A stretch of DNA of 64,000 nucleotides from Malania oleifera (taxonomy: Eukaryota > Streptophyta > Magnoliopsida > Santalales > Ximeniaceae): NCBI RefSeq assembly GCF_029873635.1, contig NC_080422.1, positions 11,005,764-11,069,763 of the forward strand, given 5' to 3'. Positions 22,143 through 33,102 of this stretch are shown piece after piece. The notes under the pieces are model-generated. The model saw only the letters and a list, made by a program, of their open reading frames with translations, was not told the origin of the DNA and made no database searches. Position numbers and translations under genes: made by a program. How positions within the stretch are numbered: position 1 is the stretch's first letter; each line of letters begins with the position of its first letter.

Positions 22143-24268
22143 ATGAGCAATGACTTGCCTATAGAGGTGGAGGTGCCAAACTTGGAGGATGCAATAATGA
22201 CACAAGCTAATTCCCAACATCAGCCTTCAAATCCTAGTATGACAAGTGAGAGTGCTACTAATCCTCCTACTCAATCTAATCAAAAAGTTAGGAAGAGAAT
22301 GAGACAAAGATCTGAAGTGTGGGATCACTTCACTAAATTTGTGATGGAGTCTGGTGAAATTAAAGGTAAGTGTCATTATTGTCATATTGATTACTGTTCT
22401 GATCCTAAAAAGAATGGTACGGACACACTTAGAAATCATATGGTTAGATGTGCACAAAATCCACATGTTGAAGAAACAAAACAGACAATTAAATTATCAA
22501 CCAGCCTTAAAAAATGCAGAGGGCTCAGAGGCAACTCTTACAAATTGGAAATTTGACCAAGAGGCAATTCGAAATGCATTATCTTACATGCTTACTGTTG
22601 ATGAATTGCCTTTTAAATTTGTAGAGAATATGGGATTCAAACAAACATCTTATGAAAGTTGCATGCCCTCGTTTTCGAATTCCATCAAGATGGACAATTT
22701 CTAGGGATTGTTATGACCTTTACATGGAAGAGAGGTTAAAGTTGAAAAAGTTTTTGAAAACCTCCTCTCAAAGGGTTAGTTTCACAATTGATACATAGAC
22801 TTCTTTGCAAAAGGTCAATTATATGTTTTTGACTACACACTTTATAGATAATGATTGGAAATTGAACAAAAAGATCCTTACCTTTTGTCCAATTTATAGT
22901 CATAAAGGTGAAGAGATAGGTATGGTCATTGAGAGGTGTTTGCTTGACTGGGGAGTTGATAATGTGTTTACAATTACTGTAGATAATGCAAGTTCAAATG
23001 ACGTTGCAATTTCCTACATAAAAAGAAAAGTTTCAAATTGGAGAAAAGACATTTGTGGAGGCAAATTCTTGTATATGAGGTGCATTGCACATATAATTAA
23101 CCTAGTTGTGCAAGATGGTTTGAAAGAAATGGGGGATTCAGTTGCTCGTGTTAGAGACACAGTCAGATATGTTAGGCATTCACCTGCTAGGTTGAAAAAT
23201 TTCAAGCGTTGTGCAGAAGTAGAAAAAGTAGAATGCAAAAAGATGTTATGTCTAGATGTTAGCACTCAATGGAATTCTACTTATCTGATGCTAGACACAG
23301 CTCAAAGATATGAAATGGCTTTTGAAAGGTTTAGGGATGAAGATCCTTCATTTAGAATTAAGCTTGAGACTAGGGATGGCATACCAAGTAGTTTTGATTG
23401 GGAACAAGTTAGAAAATTTGTGATGTTTTTGGAACACTTCTATGAACTCACTATACGAGTTTCAGGTTCTTTGTATGTTACAAGTAATACATTTTTTGAT
23501 GAAATTAGTGGGATTGATTGTCTTCTAAAAGAGTAGGAAAATAGTGATGACCTTGAGTTGCGTTTAATGAGCATGAAAATGAAGGACAAATACAACAAGT
23601 ATTGGGGAAACATTGACAAAATGAATATGTTGATTTTTGTTGCATCTGTTCTTGACCCTAGACGTAAGTTGGGATTTGTGCAATATGCTCTTTCTACTAT
23701 GTATGAAGGTGACAAAGGTTTATTGGTGGGGAAAAAAGTTCAGGATACAACATTTGAATTGTTTGCTGAGTATAAAAAGTTGTCACAATCTAAAAATGAA
23801 GAATAAAACATAAGTGAAACTTCAAGCTCGACTTGCTCCACTGGTCAAGGTGAAGCAGCAGAATGAAAGTTCAAAGTTTTGTATCAAAAGTACAAGACTC
23901 AAATTGGAGGTGGAGATAATAAATTAGAGTTGGATAGGTATTTGGGGGAGGATTGTGAAAAGGAAGTGGAGGGCTTTGATATTTTGGAGTAGTGGAGGAT
24001 AAATAGTCAAAGGTTTCCCGTCCTTTCACATATGGTTCGTGATGTTTTAGCAGTACCCATCTCTACAGTTGCTTCAGAGTCTGCTTTTAGCACAGGGGGG
24101 CATGTTCTCGATGCCTTTAGGAGTTCTTTGACTCCTAAAATTGTTCAAGCTCTTATCAGTGCACAAGATTGGATGCAGGGTTCACATACTCCAATTAAAG
24201 TTGAAGAAGACATAGATGACCTTGAAAATCTATTGTCAAAAATTTTCATTTGGTCATTGAATGATTAA
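22143..24268 (+). pseudogene. hAT transposase, Ac-like with BED zinc finger (broken)
   Basis: The start ATG at 22143 follows a 3' splice-like T tract and AG. Residues about 40-105 form a BED zinc finger (SEVWDHFTKF…CHYCHID…LRNHMVRC). A frameshift near 22480 leads to a frame with GSEATLTNWKFDQEAIRNAL. The catalytic core begins FTIDT*TS, a stop at about 22796 where Trp is usual, then runs as an open frame 22805-23536. That frame has VDNASSND (second Asp) and RCIAHIINLVV. A stop at 23534 and others near 23804, 23864 and 23990 follow. The C-terminal dimerisation region (24032-24268) is well preserved, with STVASESAFSTGGHVLDAFR and ALISAQDWM. Related plant proteins include RICESLEEPER-type genes, but the intact ends and target duplication mark this as a transposon copy. 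Confidence 0.92.
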
Positions 24269-25215
24269 TTATTACAACTTACGAGTGCTTCTATACAATT
24301 TTTTAGAGTTGTCAAAGGTTGCATTGGAGTCCACAATTGGAGAATAAGACAAACAAAGAAAGACAAAAGGTTAGTTTCATACTTTCATATTTAGATTATG
24401 CTTTAGTGTTTTGTCATATAAATTACATGCTATCAATTATTTTGGTTTGTTGCAGACTTACAGGTGAAATAAGCAGAGAAATTGTACTTTGTATTTTGCA
24501 ATGTAAGAAGCTGAAAAGTGGGAGTTTCTAATACAAGAAGCCATGAAATTGTAGCTGTCACTTGTCAGCTGATGTATGAAGCATTGAAGTCCTAGTTTTT
24601 TATTTTAATTTTTTAAAAACAATTTATATTTTATGTTTGTTTTTTATTTTTATTTTGCACAAACTATTTACATTGGTCTGTAATATAATATTATGAACTT
24701 TGTACTCTTGAACTCAAATCCAAGTAGACACTGCATATCTTTAAATTTCATGTTTGGTCTGTGATTATATTTTTTTAGGAAGGTTTTCTAGATTGTTTTG
24801 GTATGCAGATGATTTTATTTTTACATTTATTAGATTTTATGTAAACAGGGTTCTATACTTCTATTTTTACATTGATTAGATTTTATTTAAGCAGGGATAA
24901 GACACCTAGCTGACTAGTTGTGAGCCTCTGATGGTGTCATTATAGATTTTTTTTTCTTCAAAATTAAGAGTTTCTTAATTTAGCTGATGGTGGGTAACCC
25001 TACCCCCAATTCACTCCACCCCACTTTTTTTTTTTTTCTATTGAATTCTGGGATTGTCTTGCTTAATTTGCCTTTAGTAGAAACTAAACTTGTGCTTATA
25101 CTCGTCATTTGGTTTGGCAATTTTATGAACATTGGTTAATGGTTATGCTTCTTGTGAACAACCCTATTTTGCTTATGTAAGTGCATTAAGGAGTTTAATT
25201 AAGTTTTCTTATACT

Positions 25216-25217
25216 CG

Positions 25218-25279
<62 letters not shown>
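25216..25279 (+). repeat. (ATT)n microsatellite in the hAT 3' part
   Basis: About 20 units of ATT lie between the transposase and the right end of the hAT element. Confidence 0.95.
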
Positions 25280-25280
<1 letters not shown>

Positions 25281-25610
25281 TTTGTCGTTGTTTTTCTTCT
25301 TTTGGGTTCTTTGTTCTATGGTAAAATATCATTTTTATTAATAAAATTAATAAATAAGGTATTTAATTAAGTTGGATTTGGTTTTTTTAAATTTTTTGTA
25401 TAATAATCAATTTTAAATAATTTCGGTTAAAGTCGGTTAAAATCGATTAACCAAATTACCCATTTGGGTAATTCGGTTAGCTTCGGTTTCGGTTTCCTCC
25501 TCCAATTCAGTCGGTTCGGTTAATGATTTTATTTAACCAAATTTTTTGGTTAATTCGATTAATTACCCGAATTTGGCCGAACCGACCGTTTGCTCACCCC
25601 TATAGTAAAC

Positions 25611-27499
25611 AATATTTTGTTTTTATATTTGTTCTCTACAGTGCATTTGTCATGTTCAAATGAGACTTTATAACCTTTATCACATAGTTGACTTATACTT
25701 CAATAAGTTATGTTTCAATCCATCAACTAATAACACTTTATCAATGACAAGTGAAGGTTCCTTACCAACCTTACCTACTCCAATGATTTTACCTTTAGAG
25801 TTATCCCCAAATGTAACAAATCCTTCATCTTTGGATATGATAGATGCGAATTTGGCTTTATCTCTTGTCATATGTCGCGAGCATCCGCTATCCATATACC
25901 ACCTGTCCTTTGAGGGGGACAATAGTACATCTGTAAGACATAATCAAATAACTACTTTTGGTACCCAGATTTTCTTGGGTCCATGGGGGTTAGTATTAGA
26001 TTCTCCTTTGACTTTCCAGACTTCCTTAATTTTGACATCTTTATTTTTGAAAGGACAGTCAAATTTTATATGACCCAACCTCTTACATTTAAAACATGAA
26101 ATATTTCTATGATAGTCTTTAGTTGGAGCATACGATTTTGACTCTCTTACAAAATATCCCATGTAGAGATGTCTCTGTTTTAGATTCTCGTTCCCATTAA
26201 AACCAAGACCTTCCTTCTCTAAGGAATTTCTTTGAGCTTTTAGGAGTTTTTAAAAATTATTTTAACCTTCTATAAATTTACAAATAATCTTAGATTTATC
26301 TTTCAAATTCTTAGAGATGCATTAGATTCATTTTGACTTTCAACTAACTTCGAAAATTCTTTCAATTTTAATTTCAAACCATAATTTTTCTTATTCATTT
26401 TCTCAAGCATTTTAAGGGTATACAGATATTTTTGATGCAATTCATCATAAGAAAGCATGTTATTTTCATGATCTAAATAACTTGAATAGTAAGATGAAGC
26501 AGAACAAAAAGATTGTACCTCGTGGTCATCGTGAGCCATCAAACATAGATTCGTAATCTTGTCATTACTGGATTCAGATTCTAAACTACTGGTACTATGA
26601 GTGTCCCACCCCACCTTTAGAGTCTTCTTCTTCTTCTTCTTCTTCTTCTTAGACACTTTCTTTAGCTAGGGACAATCTGGCTTGATATGTCAAAATTCTC
26701 TACAGTTATAACACATAGGAGGATCATCTTTTTGCTTCCTTATGCTTGACTCTCCCTTTTCTGTTTTTGAGTCCTTGAATTTTTTGGTGTATTTCTTATT
26801 CTTTCTCATGAACTCTCCAAATTTCTTAGTGATAAGTGTCATGTTTTCATCTTATTCTGAATCACTTCCCTCACTGGAGCAGTGAGGTGATGCCTTAAGT
26901 GATATAGCTTTATTTGTTTTAATTTGCTCATTCTTCCTCTTATTTATTACAAGCTCATAGGTGATAGGCGATCCAATTAGTTCATCAACAAACATTTCCT
27001 TCAGATTTCTCCCTTCTTCTATTGTAGTAGCTTTACCTTCCCAAACTGGAGGTAGTCCCCTAAGTATTTTCCTGATCAACTCATAGGTAGGGTAAGATTT
27101 ACCAAGAGCATTTAAAAAATTCATGATGTGTGTGAATCTAGTGTACATGGATTGAATAGATTCATCAGCAGTCATTTTAAATGCCTCATATTCACTAGTG
27201 AGCATGTCTATCCTATTATCTTTTACTTCCTTAGTACCTTCATATGTGACTTCTAATTTTTCCCAAATTTCTTTAGCAGTGTTACATGTCATCACCCTAT
27301 TAAATTCATTTACATCTAGTGCACAGAATAACAAATTCATTGCAGTAGCATTTATTTGCACAGATTTCCCATCTTCCTCTATATATTCATCTTCAGTCTT
27401 AGGAACATTTACCTTATCAACTACTTTCATGGGAACATGGTTTCCCTTAGAAACAATTTTTCACACTTTCCAATCCACTTTTAAAAGATATATACTCAT
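25611..27499 (-). pseudogene. SIRE-type gag and protease (broken)
   Basis: Minus strand, with a possible start ATG at 27499. The UBN2-type gag domain is an open frame at 27430-26852 (NEFNRVMTCNTAKEIWEKLE, GLPPVWEGKATTIEEG). A first zinc knuckle near 26700 reads CYNCREF*HIKPDC, with a stop replacing Gly or Trp. A Lys-rich tract and a Ser/Asn-rich segment with predicted coiled-coil character (26656-26303) follow. The second knuckle at about 26090 is CFKCKRLGHIKFDC, intact. The protease at 25922-25680 has RWYMDSGCSRHMT with the catalytic Asp. The frame is cut by the hAT insertion at 25602. Several frameshifts separate these blocks. Confidence 0.88.
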
Positions 27500-27637
27500 T
27501 CTTCTTTTTCAGTAGGTGTAATTTACACCGCAGAAAATTGGTGGTCTAGTGGACGAGTGTCCCTCACCGAATGGAGTTACACCGATGTGTGTCATGTGAT
27601 CTTTTTACAAAATGAATAGTTAATTCTATGTAAACTC

Positions 27638-27649
27638 GCTCTGATACCA
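27638..27649 (-). other. Primer binding site of the SIRE-type element
   Basis: The minus strand reads TGGTATCAGAGC two bases after the 5' LTR end, complementary to initiator methionine tRNA. Confidence 0.88.
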
Positions 27650-27651
27650 AA

Positions 27652-29639
27652 TGTCAATTCAGGTGTAATCCCAAAAAGGGGGGGGGGGCGTGAATTGGGT
27701 ATTTTAAAAATCTTTAAGTTTATTTTACCACTTACTCCCTATTTCAATATTTAACAAATAAATTGCAAGGGCTTGAAATTAATTCAAACTATTATCTCAG
27801 TAAATTCTATTTTACCCAATTAATTTTCAAGTGCATATAACATAAATCAACATACAAACTTGCAAAAGTTGATAATGAAATGCAAATGGAAATTAAAAAG
27901 ATAAGGGAAGAGGGAAGGAAAACACGATTTTACAAAGTTCAGCCAACCCGGCCTATGTCCTCGCCTTGAGCAACCCACTCAAGGACTTTTCTAAATCCCT
28001 GCTCCTTTAACTAGGACGGAGCTTCCCTTACAACCCGCTGCTTACAAGAGGCACAACTTCCTTCTCACCCGATTCACAACCTGAACCGTGATTACAATAT
28101 AAAATTTCAAATATGCAAAAGCTCAATATTGCTTCTAACAAAGCTAGTGAGTACAATGGAAAACCTAACACATATTCAAATGATAAAACTTGAAGCTTAG
28201 TATGTATGTAATGATGATATCGTTATACGAATGATATGCTTTATAAATCAATCCTTTAAATCAAATATCTCCCAAAAATAATTTTATAATAAATGGTTTG
28301 GAGAAACAATAAGGTTCGATTTCAGAATACTTTAAGCAAGATTAGAAAACAAGATCCTTTCAAAAATAATCTTTGATAATGCGCAGATCTATATTCTTGC
28401 TATCAATAATCCGTAACATTGGATCTTTGAATAAATAAACAACTTTGAATATAGCAAAGATTTAAACACTATGTTTGAAAAATAATATCCCTCAATAATA
28501 TGTATTTAGAGGTTCTTAGGATTTGCAATCAAATACTTCTTACACTAATCAAATAGCAACCCTTTGAATGAAGATATATTTAAAACTTTCTTCAAGATTT
28601 TAGTTTTAAACAAAAGCTTTTCTCGGGTAGTGATCTTCCACAAATATATATAGATAATAACTCAAGATCAACTTCTCAAAATGAATATTCAATGATAAGT
28701 TTGTGAGAAAAAAAACTCTTTGAGAACAAGCAAACAGTTAGTTTGATTACCAAACCTCAATACCAAAGTTGTTTGCACAATAGTTGCTCGAACCCCTTTT
28801 GAAAATCAACGTAGTCCAAGCTTTAATATGATGTAAACGCGTTGAAATCGCAGACAAAAGCTTAGCAATAAGTTTAACAATGTTCAGAGATGTGTATACG
28901 TTCAAGGTTCCGAATTCTATTACCAAAATTAAGGCACTAGAATTTAGAGGTTGATTATATAGGTAATCTCGACCTTAGGATAAGTCCTGACCATTGGATC
29001 AATTTGATTAAGTGTATAACCGGCATGTTCTCTTGCTAAAGACCAAAATTTTAAACTTCCTATAGGTTCATACGACTAAGATTTGGGTTAAGATGTTTGA
29101 TGTTCCTTAACGCATTGAAAATTATAGTCTAGACACAGGGTCAGACGACTGAACTATGGGTTCAATTTTCTGAAGTCCTAGCTCAGATGACTGAATTGAA
29201 GGTTCAGACGTCTGAAGGTGTTCTGCCTATTCTGTGTTTCAAAATTAATTCTTCAGATGACTGAACTAATTCTTCAGTCTTCTGAGGAAATTCTTCAGTC
29301 GTTTGAAGTTACATCTTCAGACTTCTGAGGGTAATCCTTAGTAGTCTGTGTAGTGCAACTTCAGTTTTTTTTATTTTTTATTTTGTTTTCAAAAACCATT
29401 TTTGCTTTCTTGCTTTACTTCATAAAACATTTTCTAAAGTTTTAAATAGAGTCTCTAAGTCAATGAATAACCCCTAAAATATTTTCATGAGATGTATGAG
29501 TCCTAAGATCAGTCTAGGATATATCTTGAGTTTCGAATCAAATCATATAAAATATGTAAATACATTCAGTTCTAAATAACCATTCCCATGAAGATCTTGA
29601 ACTTGACGCTTGCATCTTCATTCTTCTACTCTTTTAGTT

Positions 29640-29699
<60 letters not shown>

Positions 29700-29835
29700 T
29701 ATAATCCTCATGGCTTTCATGACTCCTAACCTTCTATGCATGCTAAATATTATTCTTGTTCACAATTTCAATGCACAGATTAAATACCAAGTGATTTGTC
29801 ATTATCAAAATAGGACTGGACTCATAGAGTCAACA
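27652..29835 (-). repeat. 5' LTR of the SIRE-type element
   Basis: It pairs with 5737-7890 and starts TGTTGACTC and ends TTGACA on the minus strand. It has the TATA-like box (TATATAA, minus, near 28952-28960) and the TTCAG…CTGAA cluster (about 29050-29350). A (TA)n run at 29643-29698 is far longer than in the other LTR. Confidence 0.92.
29643..29698 (+). repeat. (TA)n microsatellite in SIRE 5' LTR
   Basis: About 28 TA units lie here, against about 5 at the matching site (7741-7752) in the 3' LTR, so the tract expanded after insertion. Confidence 0.95.
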
Positions 29836-30145
29836 AAAGTAGTCTTGCTCAGTTCCTATCCCAATCACCTTCATCAAGTGTAGGTCCTGAATGAAACAAA
29901 AATTAGAAGAAAAAAATAATAAGACAATAAAGGGTTTCACACAATTTATAGATAGAAATTAAGTTGAAATGAAAAGTCAGGATGCAAAGGACATTGTCTA
30001 AAATAAGATTAGAATAAAAGTGAAATGATCCAATATGTGTAACGGTGGTATGAGAGTCATCCAGTAATTGAACAATTTGATCATATACTGGGAAAAATTA
30101 GGTTAGAGCAATGGGTGATAAAACCATATGATCGGTTGCACCACT
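29836..30145 (-). pseudogene. Copia element 1 protease and GAG-pre-integrase segment (broken)
   Basis: The minus strand begins SGATDHMVLSPIALT, the copia protease active-site loop. NLILDNVLCI and FNLISIYKLC-like words follow, then KVIGIGTEQDY, which continues into LYHLTNTR at 5736 after the SIRE insertion. The residue before SG would be the catalytic Asp, and its codon is removed or altered by the LTR that starts at 30146. One in-frame stop (about 30095) and a frame change near 29900 are visible. Confidence 0.8.
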
Positions 30146-30610
30146 TGTAACGACTTGCTTTTCATGTTTTTTTTTTCCCACTTAAACACATATAAAATAT
30201 ATAACAAATCACCCTATATTACCTGCTGAAAACATCTCAAACCCTAAGGGAGCACTGAGAAAACTTTGTTCACATAACATTCCTAAGCAACGGTAAACAT
30301 AAAACTGTAAACAATATTTGTAATTCCAGAAATCTATAAGTCCCAAAATATACATCACAAAGCACCCAATGACATCATCTAAAACCCTAGGATCTACCCA
30401 AACAACCAACACCCAGGAAACATTCACCCTTTAAAAAGGGTAGTGCAAGAACCTCTCTACCTACAAGCATGATTTGCTCGTCTAGCTGGATCACCTGAAA
30501 AATGTTAAGTCACTGTGATGAGACGACGTTCAGTAAGAAGAAATATGTTATTACTAGTGTGTGGCAATTGAGTTACACATTTAATTTATTGATATAATAT
30601 TGAAACTGTA
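30146..30610 (-). repeat. Minus-strand Gypsy LTR, 3' half
   Basis: Read on the minus strand it ends AAGCAAGTCGTTACA at 30146. Upstream it has the words TTACTGAACGTCGTCTCAT and TTTTTCAGGTGATCCAG, which recur in the R/U5 part of the Gypsy LTRs here (compare 34797-34850 on the + strand). The other half appears to be 31899-32492, separated by a + strand Gypsy fragment. The left flank CCACT does not match the right flank TTAGG, so this is not a simple solo LTR. The right limit near 30610 is approximate. Confidence 0.65.
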
Positions 30611-31898
30611 AAGCTGATAATCTAGTGTACTGTCTGCAATATGAAAATGTGAAATATGATTATGGGAAATGCGACTATGTGAAATGTGAATATTGCACCG
30701 TTAGTTCTGTAATATAACGGAATATATTGTGGATTTTGGTATGCTAGACGTGATAGTGAGTTATGATGATAGAGTTCTAAAATGGTTTTATATCCTTTGT
30801 AGGATGGATCTAGGGAGTAGTAGTGCACAAGCTGGAGGCCATGATGCAGGGCCTTCTAGTATGGGCGGAGGAGACCTAGATGCTGTTAGGATTGTGAATG
30901 GATATGATTGTATACCTGATACCCACTTGCGGGTCGGGTTATGTATTATTGTATCAGTGTTGATGTGGCCGATATGTGGTTATATGTGTTGTTTATATGG
31001 AAAAAAAAATGGTATGAAAATCGGGGCATCACAATGTATATATATAAAATGACTTTCGCTGTTAGGTTGGTGTGTATGAGTATGATTATATACCCGGTTC
31101 CTACTTTTGGGTCAGGTTATGTATTGTGGTATCAGAGGTTGACGTGGCCGAGATATGAGTTATTTAAATGGAAAAAAATGGTATGAAAAATCGAGGCATC
31201 ACAAAAGCTATTGAGAAATGAAAATGAGAAAGAAAAGCGAAAGCTATTGAGATATGAATATGGGAAAGAAAAGCTTATGAAATAAAATGTGAATATAATT
31301 TTGAGAAATAAGAAAGTACGTATGTGATTATAAAAATGATAAGAGAGTTTTTGAAAAATATGTTTTACACACATATATGATTATGAGTACATATCTATGT
31401 ATTTTCTCCTAGCTGTTATATTTATTAAAAAGGAATGTGATATGATGTAATGGAACTCATACTGCCACACACTGTGAATAATTTATTACAACTTACTGAG
31501 AGGTGTCTCACCCAAATATTTAATATTTCAGGGAACCGTAATAGACTGGGTGATAGAGCTCCGAGATAGAGGGGAGCTAGTATCCTGATAGTTAGGGTAA
31601 GTGTTTTGTGTTGGGGATGTGTTTGTGTAATCCCCTAGGGTATGTTCTTGATTTTGGAGATGTGTATAGATATGTGTATATATGGATGGATAATTCTCTG
31701 GTATCTGTATTCTGAATGATATGTATATATGGACTTCCGCTGTTAGGTATGTTTTTATATGATGGACTGACTACCCGGTATCCCACTTCGGGTCAGGTTG
31801 TGTTGATATGGTGTTAGAGTTGTGACGTGACAGGTGTTGGATTGATATTTATTATTTACTAGAGATGAAAAAAATGGTATGAAAATCGGGGCGTTAGA
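30611..31898 (+). mobile_element. Rearranged + strand Gypsy fragment (unit 1 of a tandem duplication)
   Basis: It contains a piece of LTR, then a gag start (ATG 30804: MDLGSSSAQAGG…GPSSMGGGDLDAV, close to the gag start of Gypsy B). Gag is joined after 26 codons to an LTR 3' end (TTAGGATTGTGAATGG…). Repeated LTR-end segments follow: GGGGCATCACA at about 31033, again near 31203, and the last LTR end GGGGCGTTAGA at 31898. The same arrangement recurs at 47197-50008. Relative to that copy, about 1.56 kb (its 47250-48812) is missing near 30708. No 5' LTR start or target duplication is visible. Confidence 0.75.
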
Positions 31899-32067
31899 TA
31901 CCCTAATTTTGGAGTGGTGCCCAATGACTCCAAATCAACAATCCGCTTCGGTTAAGTTGTAGAGAATCTCCCCACAAACCCCGTGGTGGCCTCTGATCGT
32001 CAAAATAGACTGAAACTGAGTCGGAATCGAAGAGAGAAGGTGGGCTGGAAAAATCTATAGAGAGAGA

Positions 32068-32127
<60 letters not shown>

Positions 32128-32492
32128 AAGAGAAAAATCATGCTGAAAAATGATGGATTGCCTATTTATAGGCCAGACTTTGTCGACGAGTCAAAGTGAT
32201 TCGTCAACGAGCCAATGAAGACACTTCGTCGACGAGGAGGCTGGTTTGTCGATGATCCTTAAATTCTCTGAAAATCCCTTACTCTCGGTATCTTCTCATC
32301 GATGAGACACGTGTACTTCATTGACGAGACCTAGAAGGACATTCATCGACGAAGATTCTGGGTTCATCGACGAACCCCTGGTAATGCCCCTTTTAAATTT
32401 CTTTCCCCTTACTTATTCTTTTCCTTATTTTCTTTCTCTTTCTTTTATTTTCTTTTATTACTTTCATAAATTAAATTTGTCGGGTCTCAACA
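31899..32492 (-). repeat. Minus-strand Gypsy LTR, 5' part (U3 and TATA), unit 1
   Basis: The minus strand starts TGTTGAGACCCGACA at 32492. It then has several TCGTCGACGA-like palindromes (32179-32375), CTATAAATAGG (about 32164-32173), a long (CT)n tract on the minus strand ((GA)n at 32069-32122 on +), and a leader ending CCAAAATTAGGGTA at 31899. The matching copy is 50009-50556. It interrupts the Copia 2 sequence after the words DQASGQEIAKGPN. Confidence 0.8.
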
Positions 32493-33097
32493 TTAGGCCC
32501 CTTCGCTATCTCCTGTCCCGACGCTTGATCCTATGCACGACAACCAGAATGATCAAAATTAATGAAGAGAACAATTTTCTTCTACTAATTGTCCAACCGA
32601 AATGAGATGGGCAAATAAATGAAGAGACGCGAAAACATTAGTAAAGGAAGACCCCAGATTTCCCACAACTATAATAAGAAGAGTACTGCCATCGGCGATC
32701 TGAATATCATGCTTACCATCATACTTATGAACATCATGTAAAGCTGCTAGATTGCCAATTACGTGATTGGAAGCCGCAGAGTCAATTAACCAATGAGAAG
32801 TAAAGAGATGTTTCTTACCTTGGAGACAAATAGCATAAATGGAAAAAATAATCATCTATTGAACCTACTCAGGAGTAATGTTGGAAGAAGAACCCGGAAT
32901 AGCGGGCTGCGCGGAAGATGTATGCACAAAATTGGACTGAATAGCATTATGAAAAGCAGGAGCGGATCGATTCTAAGGGCGTACATGACAATCCTTAATG
33001 ATATGACTCTCCTTCTTGCAATAATTGTAGAATTTATTACTGAAATGTTTTGCAATGTGCCCAATTTTCTTGTAACTATAACACTGTGGTGGAGAGC
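32493..33097 (-). pseudogene. Copia element 2 protease region, unit 1 (broken)
   Basis: The minus strand (32855-32559) reads HWLIDSAASNHVIGN, a copia protease with DSAAS in place of DSGAT. ADGSTLLI and LISVGQLVEENCSLHF follow, the end of protease and start of the pre-integrase region. The zinc-knuckle part of gag lies at 33070-32970 in a shifted frame. The same region without the Gypsy insertion is at 50557-51180. It is cut at 33102 by Gypsy B and continues at 45572. The LTR at 32492 ends it, and no integrase or RT follows. Confidence 0.8.
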
Positions 33098-33102
33098 AGG
33101 AT
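33098..33102 (+). repeat. Left target-site duplication of Gypsy B
   Basis: AGGAT here pairs with TGGAT at 45572-45576 (four of five bases). The unit 2 copy of this site is uninterrupted (about 51152-51166). Confidence 0.65.

Larger units (their letters stand above)
20525..25602 (+). mobile_element. hAT-superfamily DNA transposon
   Basis: The ends are inverted repeats: TAGGGGTGAGCA at 20525 and TGCTCACCCCTA ending at 25602. Inside each end lie many copies of short CGGTT/GGTTAA words in both orientations, as expected for subterminal transposase-binding repeats. The element is 5078 bp and carries a decayed transposase on the + strand (22143-24268). Before it is a GC-rich leader region (about 20750-21250) and a likely intron ending in a T-rich tract and CAG near 22129. 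It sits inside the SIRE-type element between the protease and integrase zinc-finger coding regions. Confidence 0.93.
5737..29835 (-). mobile_element. SIRE/Maximus-type Copia element, interrupted by a Gypsy element and a hAT transposon
   Basis: Two LTRs of about 2.15 kb (5737-7890 and 27652-29835) bound a minus-strand element. A PBS (TGGTATCAGAGC, minus, 27638-27649) lies two bases inside the right LTR. A strong polypurine tract (AAAAAGGGGGAGAT, minus, from about 7905) abuts the left LTR. Internal order is gag with zinc knuckles, protease (DSGCSRHMT), integrase, RT, RNase H, which fits the SIRE/Maximus lineage. No env-like frame is visible in the short stretch after RNase H. Gypsy A (8338-17548) sits in the region 3' of pol, and a hAT transposon (20525-25602) between the protease and the zinc-binding part of integrase. 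Flanks TAAGT (5732-5736) and AAAGT (29836-29840) form a target duplication with one mismatch. Removing the element restores the Copia 1 reading frame. Confidence 0.9.
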
